Shown: positions 19,091-29,461 of the stretch, one piece after another
How the letters are laid out: each line of letters opens with the position of its first letter
Numbering within the stretch: position 1 is the first letter of the stretch
NCBI GenBank assembly: GCA_014871385.1
Contig: CM026426.1
Span: 16,368,183-16,432,182, forward strand
Length of the DNA stretch: 64,000 bases
Direction of reading: 5' to 3'
DNA from: Ceratodon purpureus
Lineage: Eukaryota; Streptophyta; Bryopsida; Pseudoditrichales; Ditrichaceae
The notes under the pieces: generated by a model
The model's input: only the letters and a program-made list of their open reading frames with translations
Told to the model about the DNA's origin: nothing
The model's database searches: none
Program-made: the position numbers and the translations under genes

Positions 19091-19638
19091 GTTAGGCGGA
19101 CTTTTTCGCCTACAACTTGCACTTCTTCCCTCCTCCTGACCAACAGAACACCTTCCATCGGCTGCCCGCCGACTTGGTCAATCTGTTTGTGCGGCCTTCA
19201 AATATATGATTTACTCATTGACCTTACGGCTATGCTTTCAGGGAAATAGTTCCCCGAGTAGGTTATAATGTGATAGGATTTACGTCAACTTGGTACATAG
19301 TGGTGGATGTAGACTTAATGTTGTAGGATTTAATGACTCGAAGTGCTACGGGACTAGTTAGTTTAGCGTGTTCTGTTATCGGCGGGATGCCGACTCTATA
19401 TTGTACATTTCAATACTTGAATCAATATGATATTCTTTAAAGTATTCATTGTAACTCTTATTCTGCATCATATGTTGCAATCTTCGGTTTCATATATCCA
19501 TCACTGGCAAATTACGCCCATGCACATATCGATGTCCGGTTTTGCATTCCATATTCTGTGGTATTCATGTACAATGACAGTGTTCATCCGTGGTCTCCAT
19601 CCATCGGCGGTCCGCTGAGTTCGCATTGGTCATTTTTG
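19091..19638. other. 3' tail of element A
   Basis: No gene is seen. The tail holds three palindromes (19157, 19378 and 19603) at roughly 220-bp spacing, then runs into the right terminus. Confidence 0.6.
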
Positions 19639-19682
19639 AATTCTGGACTTTTTTTTGTCCAGAATTACCTAAATATCCCTTA
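19639..19682. repeat. Right terminus of element A (TIR-like)
   Basis: AATTCTGGAC, eight T's and GTCCAGAATT form a snap-back hairpin, followed by ACCTAAATATCCC. Read inward on the other strand, GATATTTAGGTAATTCTGGAC closely matches the element B terminus (ATATTTAACTATTTCTGGAC). Element B also has GTCCAGAA just inside. The left end of A is outside the window or destroyed. Confidence 0.6.
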
Positions 19683-20346
19683 ATGTGTGCTGACAGCAAC
19701 ATGTTCTACTAGAAGACTTCCATTCATCAAGGGGGAAGGTTACAGACCGTTCTAGGGATGATTGACCATATATTTAACCATACATGATGTGTCAAGCACA
19801 ATGCATAGTCCCATACAAGTCTAAAGAATCATTCTGGCATTGGTTTACTGAAACATGGAGCCATTTCAAATACTGTAGGCAGACTTGTGAAGACCCTAAT
19901 AGATCACCTTAATGCCGTGGTGAAAACGTTGTTGTCCTACACCTTGGCTATCTTGATGGTTTTGGGAACTGCCACCTCACCAAGAAGTACACGCCTCTCA
20001 TTACGTATGTTGATCTACATCAATGCTTCCAACAAAATGCGTTAGTACAATTATGCTGATACCAAGTAGGAGCACCTTGCGTATCTAAAACCAATGGAGT
20101 GATGTTGCTTACATGTACATTTTTTTCACGTGAACCGTCTGCTTCCACCAGAACCATGTTGTACTCTTTGGAATCATCATCTCCGAGCGTCATTGCAATT
20201 TCATGGCGCAAGTGGGATACAGCCCAGTCCTTGCTCACTCTCCCTATGAATTTCAAAAAACTTCGGCACTCAACCATCGTCGGTGGAGGAGGTAGGTGGG
20301 CGGACTCATAGTTTCCTCGTTCAAAGTGCTGGCGGAAAGTTTGCTG
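19683..20346. other. Intergenic DNA without a clear gene
   Basis: A minus-strand frame at 20020-20277 (about 85 codons, with HLRHEIAMTLGDDDSKEYN) has no recognised domain and no supporting splice sites. AAGGGGGAAGGTTA near 19730 resembles a polypurine tract, so degraded retroelement sequence is possible. I cannot support anything further. Confidence 0.3.
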
Positions 20347-20583
20347 ACATGAGCAGTTCGCTTGGGCGCCGGTCCTTGGTCCGCCACTCCGCTGTCAGCC
20401 CGGCACTGTAGATGTGCCCTCCACACGCCTCGCGGGGAGGTCATTGGTTCGAGCCCCCGTGGCGGTTGCTGGCACCACGGTGGCACCTTCGGTGCCATGT
20501 CAAAAAGCACGCGGGCAGCACCCATTTTTTTCTCTCACGTGCCGCTTACAGGGCCTTTTCTTGACCTGTTTTTGCACCTAATG
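20347..20583 (-). mobile_element. Truncated MITE (third copy of the 401-bp family)
   Basis: The right part matches the two 401-bp MITEs at 21285 and 26997: a shared interior (GCCCTCCACACGCC, GGTTCGAGCCCCCGTGGCGG, GTGCCACGG-type stretch), then CTCTCACGTGCCGCTTACA and the terminal TGCACCTAATG. The other end is missing. Its arm sequence differs from both full copies. Confidence 0.7.
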
Positions 20584-21284
20584 TGGGAATGGCAACCATA
20601 CCTTAACTGTCCAGAGTCCCGAAAATAGAGGCGTCGACAACGTTCCTTTCCTTGAAGATCATGCACCTAACACCAACAAGAGCCCCGGAGAAGAACTCCG
20701 CCGCAGTGTAACTGCGGAAAAGACGAGATCCGCTTCGGGGGTATCACAGGAGGCGTGGACTCGATGCAACGACAGAATGGCAGTGGGTAAACCGTCTCTT
20801 AGAACCATTCCTCTGTGTAAGCCAACCCATTTGTGTAGACAATTTGTTTCGTGTGTACGCCAGTATACTTCAGACGGAACTACCGTGCCCACGACGTGCA
20901 GATGATGGCGTTGAGTCAATGCCGAACCCCGTCGACATGGAAGTTCCATCTGACCCACTGTCCCCCAAGGCGGGCAATGTTCACCAGGAAACTGCTTCAG
21001 CGTCGGCTGCTGACGACGTCCACGACGATCACACCGTCAACTGCCCGATCCTAAGTAATGTGCTTACATTCCCGAACGCTCTGCAGGCCGCTTTTGGATC
21101 TTTTGACGACGATGACCTGATAGATCGAGAGAAAAGAAACGCTCCTGAGTCAAGTGATGTTCCTTTCCCATGCTACAGATAGCACAGAATACATTGTTTA
21201 AGAACTACCGCGACGTGCAAAAGGTAGTACTAGTGGTGCACTAGAAAAAGATGATTGTGAAGGTGAGCAAGATTTGGAGTTGTT
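20584..21284. other. Anonymous sequence between MITEs
   Basis: One plus-strand frame (20844-21182, about 112 codons, with an acidic FDDDDLIDRE segment) is open. It has no recognised domain and could be a chance frame or a remnant of an older element. Nothing else is visible. Confidence 0.3.
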
Positions 21285-21685
21285 CATTAGGTGCAAAATG
21301 GGGTCATGAAAAGGCCGTGTAAGCGGCACGTGAGAGAAAAAAATAGGCGCTGCCCGCGTACTTTACGACGTGGCACAGCACATGCCACCGTGGTGCCAGC
21401 AACCGCCACGGGGGCTCGAACCAATGACCTCCCCGCGAGGCGTGTGGAGGGCACAATCTACAGTGTCGGGCTGATATCATCTGCCCACTTGGGACCAAAC
21501 CCCGAGACAAGTCATTCATGTCTCAAGAATTATTCCTCGGAGCATTAATCAGAGTGCGCCACGCAGTTCTGTGCGGGCAGCGACTCTGGCACCCGCTGCC
21601 AACGACAGTGCAAGGGGCAGCAGGGAGTTCACCTAGAAAGGGCAGGCTTACACGGCCTTTTCATGACCCCATTTTGCACCTAATG
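21285..21685. mobile_element. MITE copy 1 (401 bp, perfect 40-bp TIRs)
   Basis: The left arm starts CATTAGGTGCAAAATGGGGT and runs 40 bp to GTGTAAGC; the right arm is its exact complement, ending ACCTAATG. The interior has no coding capacity and includes GGTTCGA-type B-box-like sequence on the minus strand. No clear target duplication is visible (flanks ...GTTGTT and TTTCAAG...). It shares its interior and length with the copy at 26997. Confidence 0.85.
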
Positions 21686-22423
21686 TTTCAAGGAGTTGAA
21701 TATTTATTGAACATATAAAGACAAAGCAAAGCAACTTTGTATAGAAGATTGATATATATTATACTTAATGCTTTGTCATTTATTATTTTATAAAATAAAA
21801 GTCTTTGTGGTGGTGGTTTTTATTTTATATAATAAAAGTCTTTGTGGTAGTGGTTTTACTACCATCCTACTATGGTTATTGTAACTTTCCAAATTGTTTA
21901 TTGAATGTAATTCCAAATTTTATGCGTTTTCTAATGATGCATTATATATAATTTTCTTAAGACAATTCAAATGTTTGTTTATTTGTCCAAGCAGATTATT
22001 CCATAAAGAAGTAATAAATTTTCAAAAATGATACTTTCAAGGTCTTTAACCGCAATACGATGGATTAATCACAATAGATACATTGAAACTATCATCTTTG
22101 AAAATCTTTAATGTATTCATGCACTTGAAGTAATAGGGAAACAAAATTTATTTACAAATTCATAAAGTTACAAATTCATTTTAATTTAAATAAATTACAA
22201 TTGTTATACGATTAACACGATTTTTTTTAATATTAAAGTGAGCATAAAGCTTCAAATGATTAATTTTTAAAAAATACACCGTCTTATGTTTGATTATATT
22301 CAAAAATAAATATCATCAAATATTTTATTAAAGAGTCATGTAAAAAAACAACAAATTTACATAACCATAAGCATAATAAAATTAATTTAAATCCCATGTC
22401 CTTGTTAATTAACCAACCCCAAA
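21686..22423. other. AT-rich intergenic DNA with a short direct repeat
   Basis: Strongly AT-rich. TAATAAAAGTCTTTGTGGT(G/A)GTGGTTTT occurs twice at about 47-bp spacing between 21790 and 21860. No gene is seen. Confidence 0.5.
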
Positions 22424-22612
22424 CCTTTCACCACAAATCCCTAGCTACCCCTTGCCCCTAACTCCAAGCCCCCAACCCCTACCCCAAGCCCTTACAGCAA
22501 GCCCCCAGCCCCCAAGCCCGCAAGCCCCCCAACCCCCTGCTCGCAAGCCTCCCAGCCCCAAGACCTAGCCCGCAAGACCCAGCCCCAAGACCTAGCCCCA
22601 TGCATGCATGCC
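22424..22612. repeat. C-rich tract, G-quadruplex-prone on the minus strand
   Basis: About 190 bp of degenerate CCCCAAGC / AAGCCCCCA units with many C3-C6 runs, in otherwise AT-rich surroundings. The complementary strand has closely spaced G runs. It is not the canonical CCCTAAA telomere repeat. Confidence 0.6.
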
Positions 22613-22913
22613 CATAGGGCCATTCTGTCAATTTGATTAAAATATATAGTAAACTGACTCTTCGCGGGCCCCCACCACTAACAAAGGTCGGACGGAGCAG
22701 ATGGCTCCTTGGAGATCGACGGCTCGGATCGCCCTAGCCAGACCTCGATTTTTGAGGCAGGCTAGTGACGAGGATTGGGGATGCTCTTACAAAACTTCAA
22801 GCGAGTGATCGGACTATGTGGCCCGCCACCGGACCGGAACTCCCGCACTTCCTTCGCTGGTGATATCGTCAAATTGCTCACGCTGTTCTTGGAAATCATC
22901 GCTATGTACCACT
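22613..22913. other. Pre-insertion flank of the MULE
   Basis: Mixed-composition sequence up to the MULE target duplication. Together with 58183 onward it would have been contiguous before the 35-kb insertion, so it is the distal upstream region of the trehalase gene. No gene is seen. Confidence 0.5.
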
Positions 22914-22922
22914 GGTGCGTGG
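22914..22922. repeat. MULE target-site duplication, left
   Basis: GGTGCGTGG, identical to 58174-58182. Confidence 0.92.
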
Positions 22923-23172
22923 GGAGAACGCTATTTGCCATGTAGTGAAGGGTAGGGTTGGTGGACCCGCGCCTCTCCACGTCAGATCCGCGGTTTCACC
23001 CGTCGGGAGGCCCTCGGGGTAACTCCGCCCGCCCGTAACTCCGCGAATCTGTAACACTGGACGCAAACACACCTACCGTCGCACCCGGAATGTGACACTT
23101 AACACTGCTCGACGGTGACACTGACCACCGAGATATTGACCGTGCCCGAATTTTTTTTTTCGCGCTGTGACG
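22923..23172 (+). repeat. MULE left terminal inverted repeat
   Basis: About 250 bp from GGAGAACGCTATTTGCC to CGCGCTGTGACG, matching the complement of 57897-58173 with few substitutions. The right copy is about 27 bp longer because of small duplications near GGTGGACCCGCGCCTC. It contains GTAACACTGG, TGTGACACTT and GGTGACACTG copies of the private motif. Confidence 0.92.
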
Positions 23173-24475
23173 TTGACTGACGTCAGTAATCGCCATCTCC
23201 GTCTAGCAACATTGGTTCCATTAGGGTTCCAGTGTTTTGTGTGTGTTTTTGCGAGAGGTTTTCGAGGTTCGGTTGGGGAGTTTTGAGATTTTCGAAGAGA
23301 GATTGATGTTTCGTATTCGTTTGGTTAGATTGTCACCCGCATTTCGATTCCCTCGTACACCATGTACAGTGGGTCCGGTTGCCAACAGAATTGATTACAT
23401 GTTAGAGGTGGAACTAATGGGGGTGCAATGAGTACCGCCCCTGCCGAAGATTTGACACTTTGGGGTTCTGGACGGGGCGGCGCCTTCATTACCATTGTTG
23501 GGTGCGTGGACGGAAGGCGCAAGAATGCAGGTAACACTAAACCTAAATACTTATACAGTTCATTTTGTCCCAATTGTGTTCAGTTGTTCTAGCGATGGAG
23601 TTCACCTTCGCGGGTGTTGCCAAATTGCTTATTTCTAGGTTTTCGGATATACAGACACCGAGGAAAACACAATTCGGGTTCTGGAGAATTCCTAGGTCTG
23701 GGACTCGAGGATGCATTTCAAATAACTATAACATATGATGTGTGTATGTTTTTTTTTTCTGTTTATACTGTAGAGTTGTATGTGGGGGTATTGCATCGTC
23801 AATGTGGGGTTCTATGTCCTAGGGTTTCGGAGCTTTGGAGCTATGTTCACTCTGATCTAGGGATTCTACTGCAATTCTTATAGTGACCGTGTTTGTACTC
23901 TCTACAGTCATTGCTTCTGTTACGCATGTTCATCTTTTCCCTCGAGACTCCATCTCATCATCCTTCCTCGTGTCCACAATGTAGAGACGTTGTGTTCTAC
24001 AAAGAGGAGGACTAGATTTACAGGAGTGTTTACTGTCAGGGTGGGTGTGGGTGCGCCGTAGGGTTGAAGAGCAAATTTCGTGGCGTATCCTACTTGGATC
24101 AGGCTTGTCCACGTTGTGGAGATAGAATAGAAGGGTTTGAGTTGGAGAAGATGGCACCTGAGCCCGTAACACTGAAGGTCATCATCTACGGGACTCGGTA
24201 CGACATCACAGTGAGCAACAGACTGTGGCAAACCTAGTGAGCAGAGAGTCTCCGACTTGATGACAGAGTTTGCGACCATGTGTAAGGGTGAAGTGAAACC
24301 AGGCAGTTCTCGAAAGTTCTTTGTGTGAATCTACTGTGGACAGAACGACTTCAGCAATAAAATAATGCTCAATCGACATCGTTTCCTTCCTGGGTGTCCT
24401 AAGGCTACCTATCCTAACAGGTAAAGGGCGTTACTGTTACCTTACCCAGATTTCAAGCAAGGTGAAGGTAAGCGA
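23173..24475 (+). other. MULE left-gene 5' region with possible first exons
   Basis: A candidate first coding exon starts at ATG 23428 (MSTAPAEDLTLWGSGRGGAF) and ends at a donor near 23530 (AATGCAG|gtaaca). Near 24326-24412 a BED-finger-like segment is visible (YCGQNDFSNKIMLNRHRFLP, then GC). The position expected for the first zinc cysteine reads as a stop, and a donor (AACAG|gtaaag) follows. How these join to the downstream exons is unclear. I see no TATA box I would defend. Confidence 0.3.
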
Positions 24476-25319
24476 GTGGAGGTTTTGGGAAGGAAAAACC
24501 TGGTGCCAGCGAGTACTGAAGGGAATAACATTGAGAATACAGATGGCGAGGATGATGGCGACGGATTAGGCGAGGAGAACAGGGGGGAAGGGGGAGGGGA
24601 ACTACAGGACGACGGTGCACTAAGGCCTAAAGGTTTAGGTGGCGAAGACTGCACTATTCAGGGAAAGCAACCCGAGCCAGCCGTGAAGAAGCTGCTGCCC
24701 CCTCGAGATATTTTCTCTAAGGGGAATGTTAAAGGAGGGGTACAAGGGAAATCGAAGAAAGTAACGAGGAAGAAAAAACAAGGATCAGTGACCACGCCTG
24801 TGAAAAAGGGCGACACTTCTGTGGCAGTTGATACTGAAGGTAGACTGCCGGGTGGAGAAGTAAAGGGGAGTGGTGAAGTCCGAGAGGATAGTGACCAACA
24901 GACTGTGGCAAACCTTCTGCTGAATGAAAAGAAGAGTAAAAGGAAATTCCCATCACCCGGAGAAGAAGTTACAGTTGTAGAGACAAGGGTCACGCGGCAG
25001 AAACAGAGTAGCAAGAAGAAGTCCGGACAGGTTGCATTTGACACGGCAAGAGCACTGGAGAAGTTGGAGAATACGTATGTAGACAACCACTGTCGTGCAC
25101 AAGACGAATTAAGGAAGGACATGGCAGAGCCTGTGTGTCCTCCAAAACCTATCATGCCCGCACCATATTACCTTAAGGAATTAGATGATTCCGCAATAAT
25201 TCCTTGGCTGTGGAATTGTGGGAGCAGGGACGAGTTCGTTAGGAACTGGGAGGCTACGGTTGAGACCAAAGAGTTTAGAAATAAACAGATGTGCTGTTTC
25301 TACTGGTGGATAATAAGGA
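24476..25319 (+). CDS. MULE left gene, charged N-terminal exon
   Basis: The frame begins with acidic low-complexity sequence (TDGEDDGDGLGEENRGEGGG). It continues with Lys-rich patches (KSKKVTRKKKQG, KKSKRKFPSPG, KQSSKKKSGQ) and ends in an ordered segment with YYLKELDDSAIIPWLWNCGS and MCCFYWWIIRK before a GT donor near 25320. The open frame continues upstream of the first start-like codon at 24476, so the exon start is uncertain. The basic patches suggest nuclear localisation. It belongs with the Ulp1-bearing gene downstream. No domain is assigned. Confidence 0.5.
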
Positions 25320-25387
25320 AGGTGTGTCATAGTGCTCCTCATAGAACATTCTAACTCTCTCCATTCTGACGTATAATAACTTTCAGC

Positions 25388-25857
25388 CTCTATACAACTG
25401 CCTTCTTTATATGTTTTGTGACACTGTAACACTGTGGGGTAGATACTTAAGTTTTCCTTTGGAAATGTGCCAGGGGGATATAAAGAAACCAGTGCCACTA
25501 GACGTCATCGAAAGTGTCACTCGGGCTATCGAGGCAGTTGTCCTGTCTGTGGAGACCGGGGTCCCATACGCAGAACTGGAGAGTCTCAGAACGTACATTC
25601 AGTGGACCATCGACTACACTCCTTTCCAGGCTGGCCTTCGGTGTCAGAGAGAACGGCTCAAAATCGCGCAGGAGGATGAGATCCGAAGGGCACGTGCGGA
25701 TTTCAAAGAGAAAAACGGCGTACTCACGGAAGAGGTGCTCTGGGATTGGTGTCCGATATTCCGTGTACTGAAGACATTCAGGGAAATGTTGTGTGGTCTC
25801 CCTCGTTATCCGTGGCGTCACGACAGTGAGAACTCTGACCGCCTCCATGTATATTGA
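25388..25857 (+). CDS. MULE left gene, middle exon
   Basis: After the acceptor AACTTTCAG the frame reads PLYNCLLYMFCDTVTLWG and continues with a helical region (DVIESVTRAIEAVVLSVE; RCQRERLKIAQEDEIRRAR) to LHVY and a stop. It is probably part of the structured region that precedes the protease domain in Ulp1-containing plant transposon proteins, but I recognise no named domain. GTGACACTG and AGTGTCACT copies are embedded in the coding sequence. Confidence 0.45.
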
Positions 25858-25944
25858 TAATTTCATACGGCCTAGTAAGTTATGCATAAGTAAACGTCGA
25901 AGTTAATGATTTGACACTAATATCGGACTCTTCGCGACTATGTT

Positions 25945-26364
25945 ATGACAGTGTCAGAGGCCAAGGAGGTTCGTAATGTGTTAAGGCAGACTCGATCACA
26001 CCATAATCCGCCACCGCCTCTGGCGTACGTTATCAGTATTCTTTTCCGTACAACATATGGAGTGTTCAGGCCTCTTTGTTGTCCAAATTATGGACTCACC
26101 GCGGAGGAGATGAGAAGGGAATGTCAATTAGGTTTCAATGTCAAGCGTTCCTTGGCACTGTTCATGGCGGAGGGACCTTACCAATTTACCCGCGTTATTC
26201 ATGGCTTCGGTGAGGACCTTAGGCAACAGGTTCTGATGGAGGTGGATCAGATATGCCTGGGGACGGGTGAGGATGTCGTTGCTAACGTGATGGGATGGGT
26301 GTACGGAGTTCAGCTACGAGCGCTGCAGGAACATGTTGTGTGCCATCCTATGGAGTTCCAGTGA
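25945..26364 (+). CDS. MULE left gene, further exon
   Basis: The frame (MTVSEAKEVRNVLRQTRSHH to HPMEFQ, about 139 codons) begins next to GACAGTGTCAG, a private-motif copy. It has a predicted globular, mixed hydrophobic pattern with no recognised signature. An acidic continuation in another frame (26580-27002) runs into the MITE at 26997, which appears to have landed in coding sequence of this gene. Confidence 0.4.
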   Translation: MTVSEAKEVRNVLRQTRSHHNPPPPLAYVISILFRTTYGVFRPLCCPNYGLTAEEMRRECQLGFNVKRSLALFMAEGPYQFTRVIHGFGEDLRQQVLMEVDQICLGTGEDVVANVMGWVYGVQLRALQEHVVCHPMEFQ

Positions 26365-26996
26365 GCTTGGGCAACTACAAATCCTATTCACTGGGAGGAA
26401 GAAGGGAGACACTGGGAGGTGACGCTGCGAACCCGCAAAGAACATGACATAGGGTGGGTCCCATGTGGATATACTCCTCCTTGGAATCCTCAACTAGCAA
26501 CATTGCGGCTTCATATCCAGGAAACTGTAGTGGAGATCGGGGAAACGATGGTATCGGAAGACAGAGTTCATAGGGATGTATGCGCAAAAGAGTTAGCCGA
26601 GATCCATCAGTACAGCCCGCGGCGGAATTGGACAGATGTGTGGCAGAAACGGCGATAGAGGATGATGGAAGTCCTATTTCAACGTCCGTGCAGCCAGATG
26701 GAGATGGCCGAACAGAAATCCGTTGCCAGAATCCGATGTCTGTAGATGAGGGTCACACTGCTGACAGATTGCAGAGTGCAGAGTTCGCAGTCGTTTCACG
26801 TACCGAGGAAGGGAAAGATAAATTAGGTGAGCCGGAGACGTCTGGAAAGGACGGGGTTGTTGTTCAAGAGGAGGAGGTGCTTTTATCAGTTGATCAGATT
26901 ACAAGTCCACCGGCGAGTAGTCTTGTAACCGAGGAAGAGAATGATGGAACTGCTACCGATTCCAGAGGTCAGGTATTTCCTGAGATTAAATCCATT

Positions 26997-27397
26997 CATT
27001 AGGTGTAATTTGGGGTCTCCAAAAGGCCGTGTAAGCGGCACGTGAGAGAAAAAAACGGGCGCTGCCCGCGTACTTTTTGACATGGCATGTGAGGTGCCAC
27101 CGTGGTGCCAACAACCGCCACGGGGGCTCGAACCAATGACCTCCGAGCAGGGCGTGTGGAGGGCACAAGCTACAGTGTCGGGCTGACACAACCTGCCCAC
27201 TTGGGACCAAAGCCCGAGCCAAGGCATTCATGTCTCAACTAATATTCCGAGGACCTTTGTTGTGAGTGCGCCACGCAGTTCTGTGTGGGCAGCAACTCTG
27301 GCATCCGCTGCCAGCGGCAGAGGTGCCCAAAGTAGGGAGTTCACCTAGAAAGGGCAGGCTTACACGGCCTTTTGGAGACCCCAAATTACACCTAATG
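26997..27397. mobile_element. MITE copy 2 (401 bp, perfect 40-bp TIRs) inside the MULE
   Basis: The left arm starts CATTAGGTGTAATTTGGGGT; the right arm is its exact complement. The length equals copy 1, and the interior is nearly the same. The arms differ from copy 1 at several positions (GTAATTT versus GCAAAAT; TCTCC versus TCATG), yet each copy is perfectly self-complementary. It splits an acidic coding stretch of the Ulp1 gene. No clear target duplication is seen. Confidence 0.85.
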
Positions 27398-27613
27398 CTT
27401 GAGAGTGAAGCACAGGAATCCCCACCGGCGGATGCACTGATTACATTGACTCAATTCTAGAACAAGGTGCACTCTGGCGGCGACCTGAATGTCGAAGGGG
27501 CTTCGTTTTCACAAGATGTTAGTTTCGTTCATTGGGTCAAGTCCAGTGTTGATGACCCTTTGTAGACGCCCACGCGGGGAGTATCTATTGTCACAAGACA
27601 GGACATCGCCACT

Positions 27614-28498
27614 GTGGAAGTGGCTGACAATGATAGCACCTGCCGTAATCTTCGACAAAAATTCGAGGAAGTAGAGCAGTTGGAGGCGGTGACACACTTA
27701 GTAAGCTTGTCCCAGGCCACCGACCGTGACACTGGAACAACCTCTGTGACACAACCTGGTGTCACTGTGTCACGATCGTCATCTGACATTAACTTAGCCC
27801 TGGCGAGTGAACCTTGGGCCGAATGTTCTCTCTTAGATATTGGTGATCTAAAAGGGATGACAATACCACAGGCGTACAGTTACCTTCACATCGAAGATCA
27901 ACTACAACGTCTAAGTGGCCGTGAAGGACGAAAGGATGGAGCGACTAAAGTAATTTTCTTCAACGAGAAGGGCAAAGAACTCGAGGTTAAATTCTCAACC
28001 ATCAGAGATTTAAAGCGTGTAAGGACACGATTGGGTAATGACGTCGTCGATCTAGTCATGTCTAGGTTGTACTTCCAGTACCTGGCCCGCACCAGACATG
28101 AAATTCAATTTCTACTCTCTAGAGTGAGTTCCTGCTTTCAGACAATGGTGCTAGGGAGGACTTCATTACTTAAGTGGGCTTCGGTTTTTTTACAGCCTTC
28201 ACCACCGGTTCAGATCCATCAGGTAAAAGAGGTAATACTGCCGTGGGTGACAAATGATCACTGGTCTCTTCTGATTTTTCAGTATGACCGTGTCATACAC
28301 ATGGATAGTGCTAAAGGGGAGCGCCATCACCCTACAGGAGCTCATCATGATCTGATCAAGTGGGTGAGTTATGCTTGGCAGTGTTTAAAGGGAGTCGAAA
28401 CATACGATGTGACGTTAGTGCAGCAGGACGTCTGTTAGCAGATTGGTAAATACGAGTGTGGTCATCACACCGTAAGAAATGCTCTCATGTATCTAAAG
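27614..28498 (+). pseudogene. MULE Ulp1/C48-like cysteine protease domain
   Basis: A C48 (Ulp1/SENP) protease signature is clear. TNDHWSLLIF holds the catalytic His near 28259, VIHMDSAKGER the Asp near 28303, VQQDV the oxyanion-hole Gln region, and YECGHHTVRNALMYL the Cys near 28457, before a donor at about 28499. Ulp1-like domains are known in some plant MULEs (KI-MULEs) and in other plant transposons, where their role is unproven. One in-frame stop lies between the Gln and Cys motifs, so this copy is probably inactive. Upstream, GTGACAC/GTGTCAC copies crowd the coding sequence around 27690-27775. Confidence 0.8.
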
Positions 28499-28662
28499 GT
28501 ATGTCGCGAGATTTCTCATTCACCTCACTTTTGTTTTTGTGTTTTATGATGGTTACTTATATGACAGTGGACGACTTCTGGAAATGCACTGCCACGGTGT
28601 GAATGAAGTGCGGTGCAAAATTCCTAACTCCTAAAAGATCCAGACGTTTGTAGTTTCGGGCA

Positions 28663-28884
28663 ATGGATCGTGATGACGGTGAGGATATGATGATTAAGAA
28701 GGCAATGGAGTCATTCAATCCGAAGGATGTGATCCTCGAGATCCTTGCTTTGATTGCCAAGGAACTTCATCCGGGACGTCGAGATAGATGGTACAAAGCC
28801 CCGTTCACAATTTCACACAAGGACGTCATAACTGAAGGCGAGGTTCAGAGCGAGGGGGAGGAAGAAGAATCCGAGGAAGACTAG
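28663..28884 (+). CDS. MULE left gene, acidic C-terminal frame
   Basis: This short frame begins MDRDDGEDMMIKKAMES. It ends in an acidic tail (EVQSEGEEEESEED) typical of a C-terminus. It lies just after the last splice-like acceptor following the Ulp1 domain (TATATGACAG), so it is probably the last exon of the same gene. Confidence 0.4.
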   Translation: MDRDDGEDMMIKKAMESFNPKDVILEILALIAKELHPGRRDRWYKAPFTISHKDVITEGEVQSEGEEEESEED

Positions 28885-29431
28885 TTGTACCTTTCATTTA
28901 GACATACTTCTTTTTTTGTAAATGCCCTTTCTCGGGTGAATGAAAGATTTTGTTTAAATTGCGGTCATATAACCGCTGTACATTGAAACGCCTTTCGTGA
29001 CACCTGCTGTAACAGTTTTGTTTCAGTGTTATAGTGTGACTCTGTGGTGGTGACACTGAGTGTGTTAGAGAATGAGGAGATACATTGCCTATTTTTAATT
29101 TTTTTTATCAAAGTCGACGAATGAATATAGTTTACGGACAGTATAGCAGACGTGTGCATTAGCCTGCCCACGTTATATTACTTGCATTCCACAGAACACC
29201 GATTTGCCTAACCTTTTCCTATCAAGTACATAAGTATTAGATGTAAGACGTTTGCATTCTGACTTTTGTGCAGAGTTTGTTAATACAGTATATTAATTTG
29301 TAAACTTCATAAGACCATGCCTCTTACATTCAATTTCATTGGTACAAAAGTAATAAACGTAATTGTTCTAAAAATAAGCATTGAACGATATTCAGAAATT
29401 AGGGATAATGACATAATTTTGAACAATAGGG
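28885..29431. other. MULE sequence left of the nested element B
   Basis: 3'-flanking MULE DNA with further private-motif copies (around 28998, 29031 and 29052), becoming AT-rich toward the element B insertion point. No gene is seen. Confidence 0.5.
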
Positions 29432-29435
29432 ATGT

Positions 29436-29461
29436 ATGCCATATTTAACTATTTCTGGACT
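29436..29461 (+). repeat. Element B left terminal inverted repeat
   Basis: Starts ATGCCATATTTAACTATTTC and ends TGGACT; exact complement at 52194-52219. Immediately inside is GTCCAGAGTCCAGAATTAAG, giving a snap-back with TTCTGGAC. Preceded by the duplication ATGT. Confidence 0.82.

Larger units (their letters stand above)
3684..19619. repeat. Element A private palindrome, 11 dispersed copies
   Basis: A 17-bp odd palindrome, consensus GTCGGCGGnCnGCCGAC, occurs at 3684-3700, 5150-5166, 6007-6023, 15908-15924, 16786-16802, 17174-17190, 18080-18096, 18314-18330, 19157-19173, 19378-19394 and 19603-19619. Copies are often degenerate at one or two positions, usually near the centre. They sit in introns, in the intergenic tail and, at 6007, 17174 and 18080, in reading frames, where all three are read in the same phase as VGG(Q/P)PT. 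I found none inside the inserted LTR element and none outside element A. Confidence 0.85.

Noticed and set aside
20424-20470. tRNA gene or tRNA-derived SINE suggested by GGTTCGAGCCCC
   Set aside because: The B-box-like sequence lies in the MITE interior. I could not fold a cloverleaf or find a matching A box, and the units have long inverted termini, unlike SINEs.
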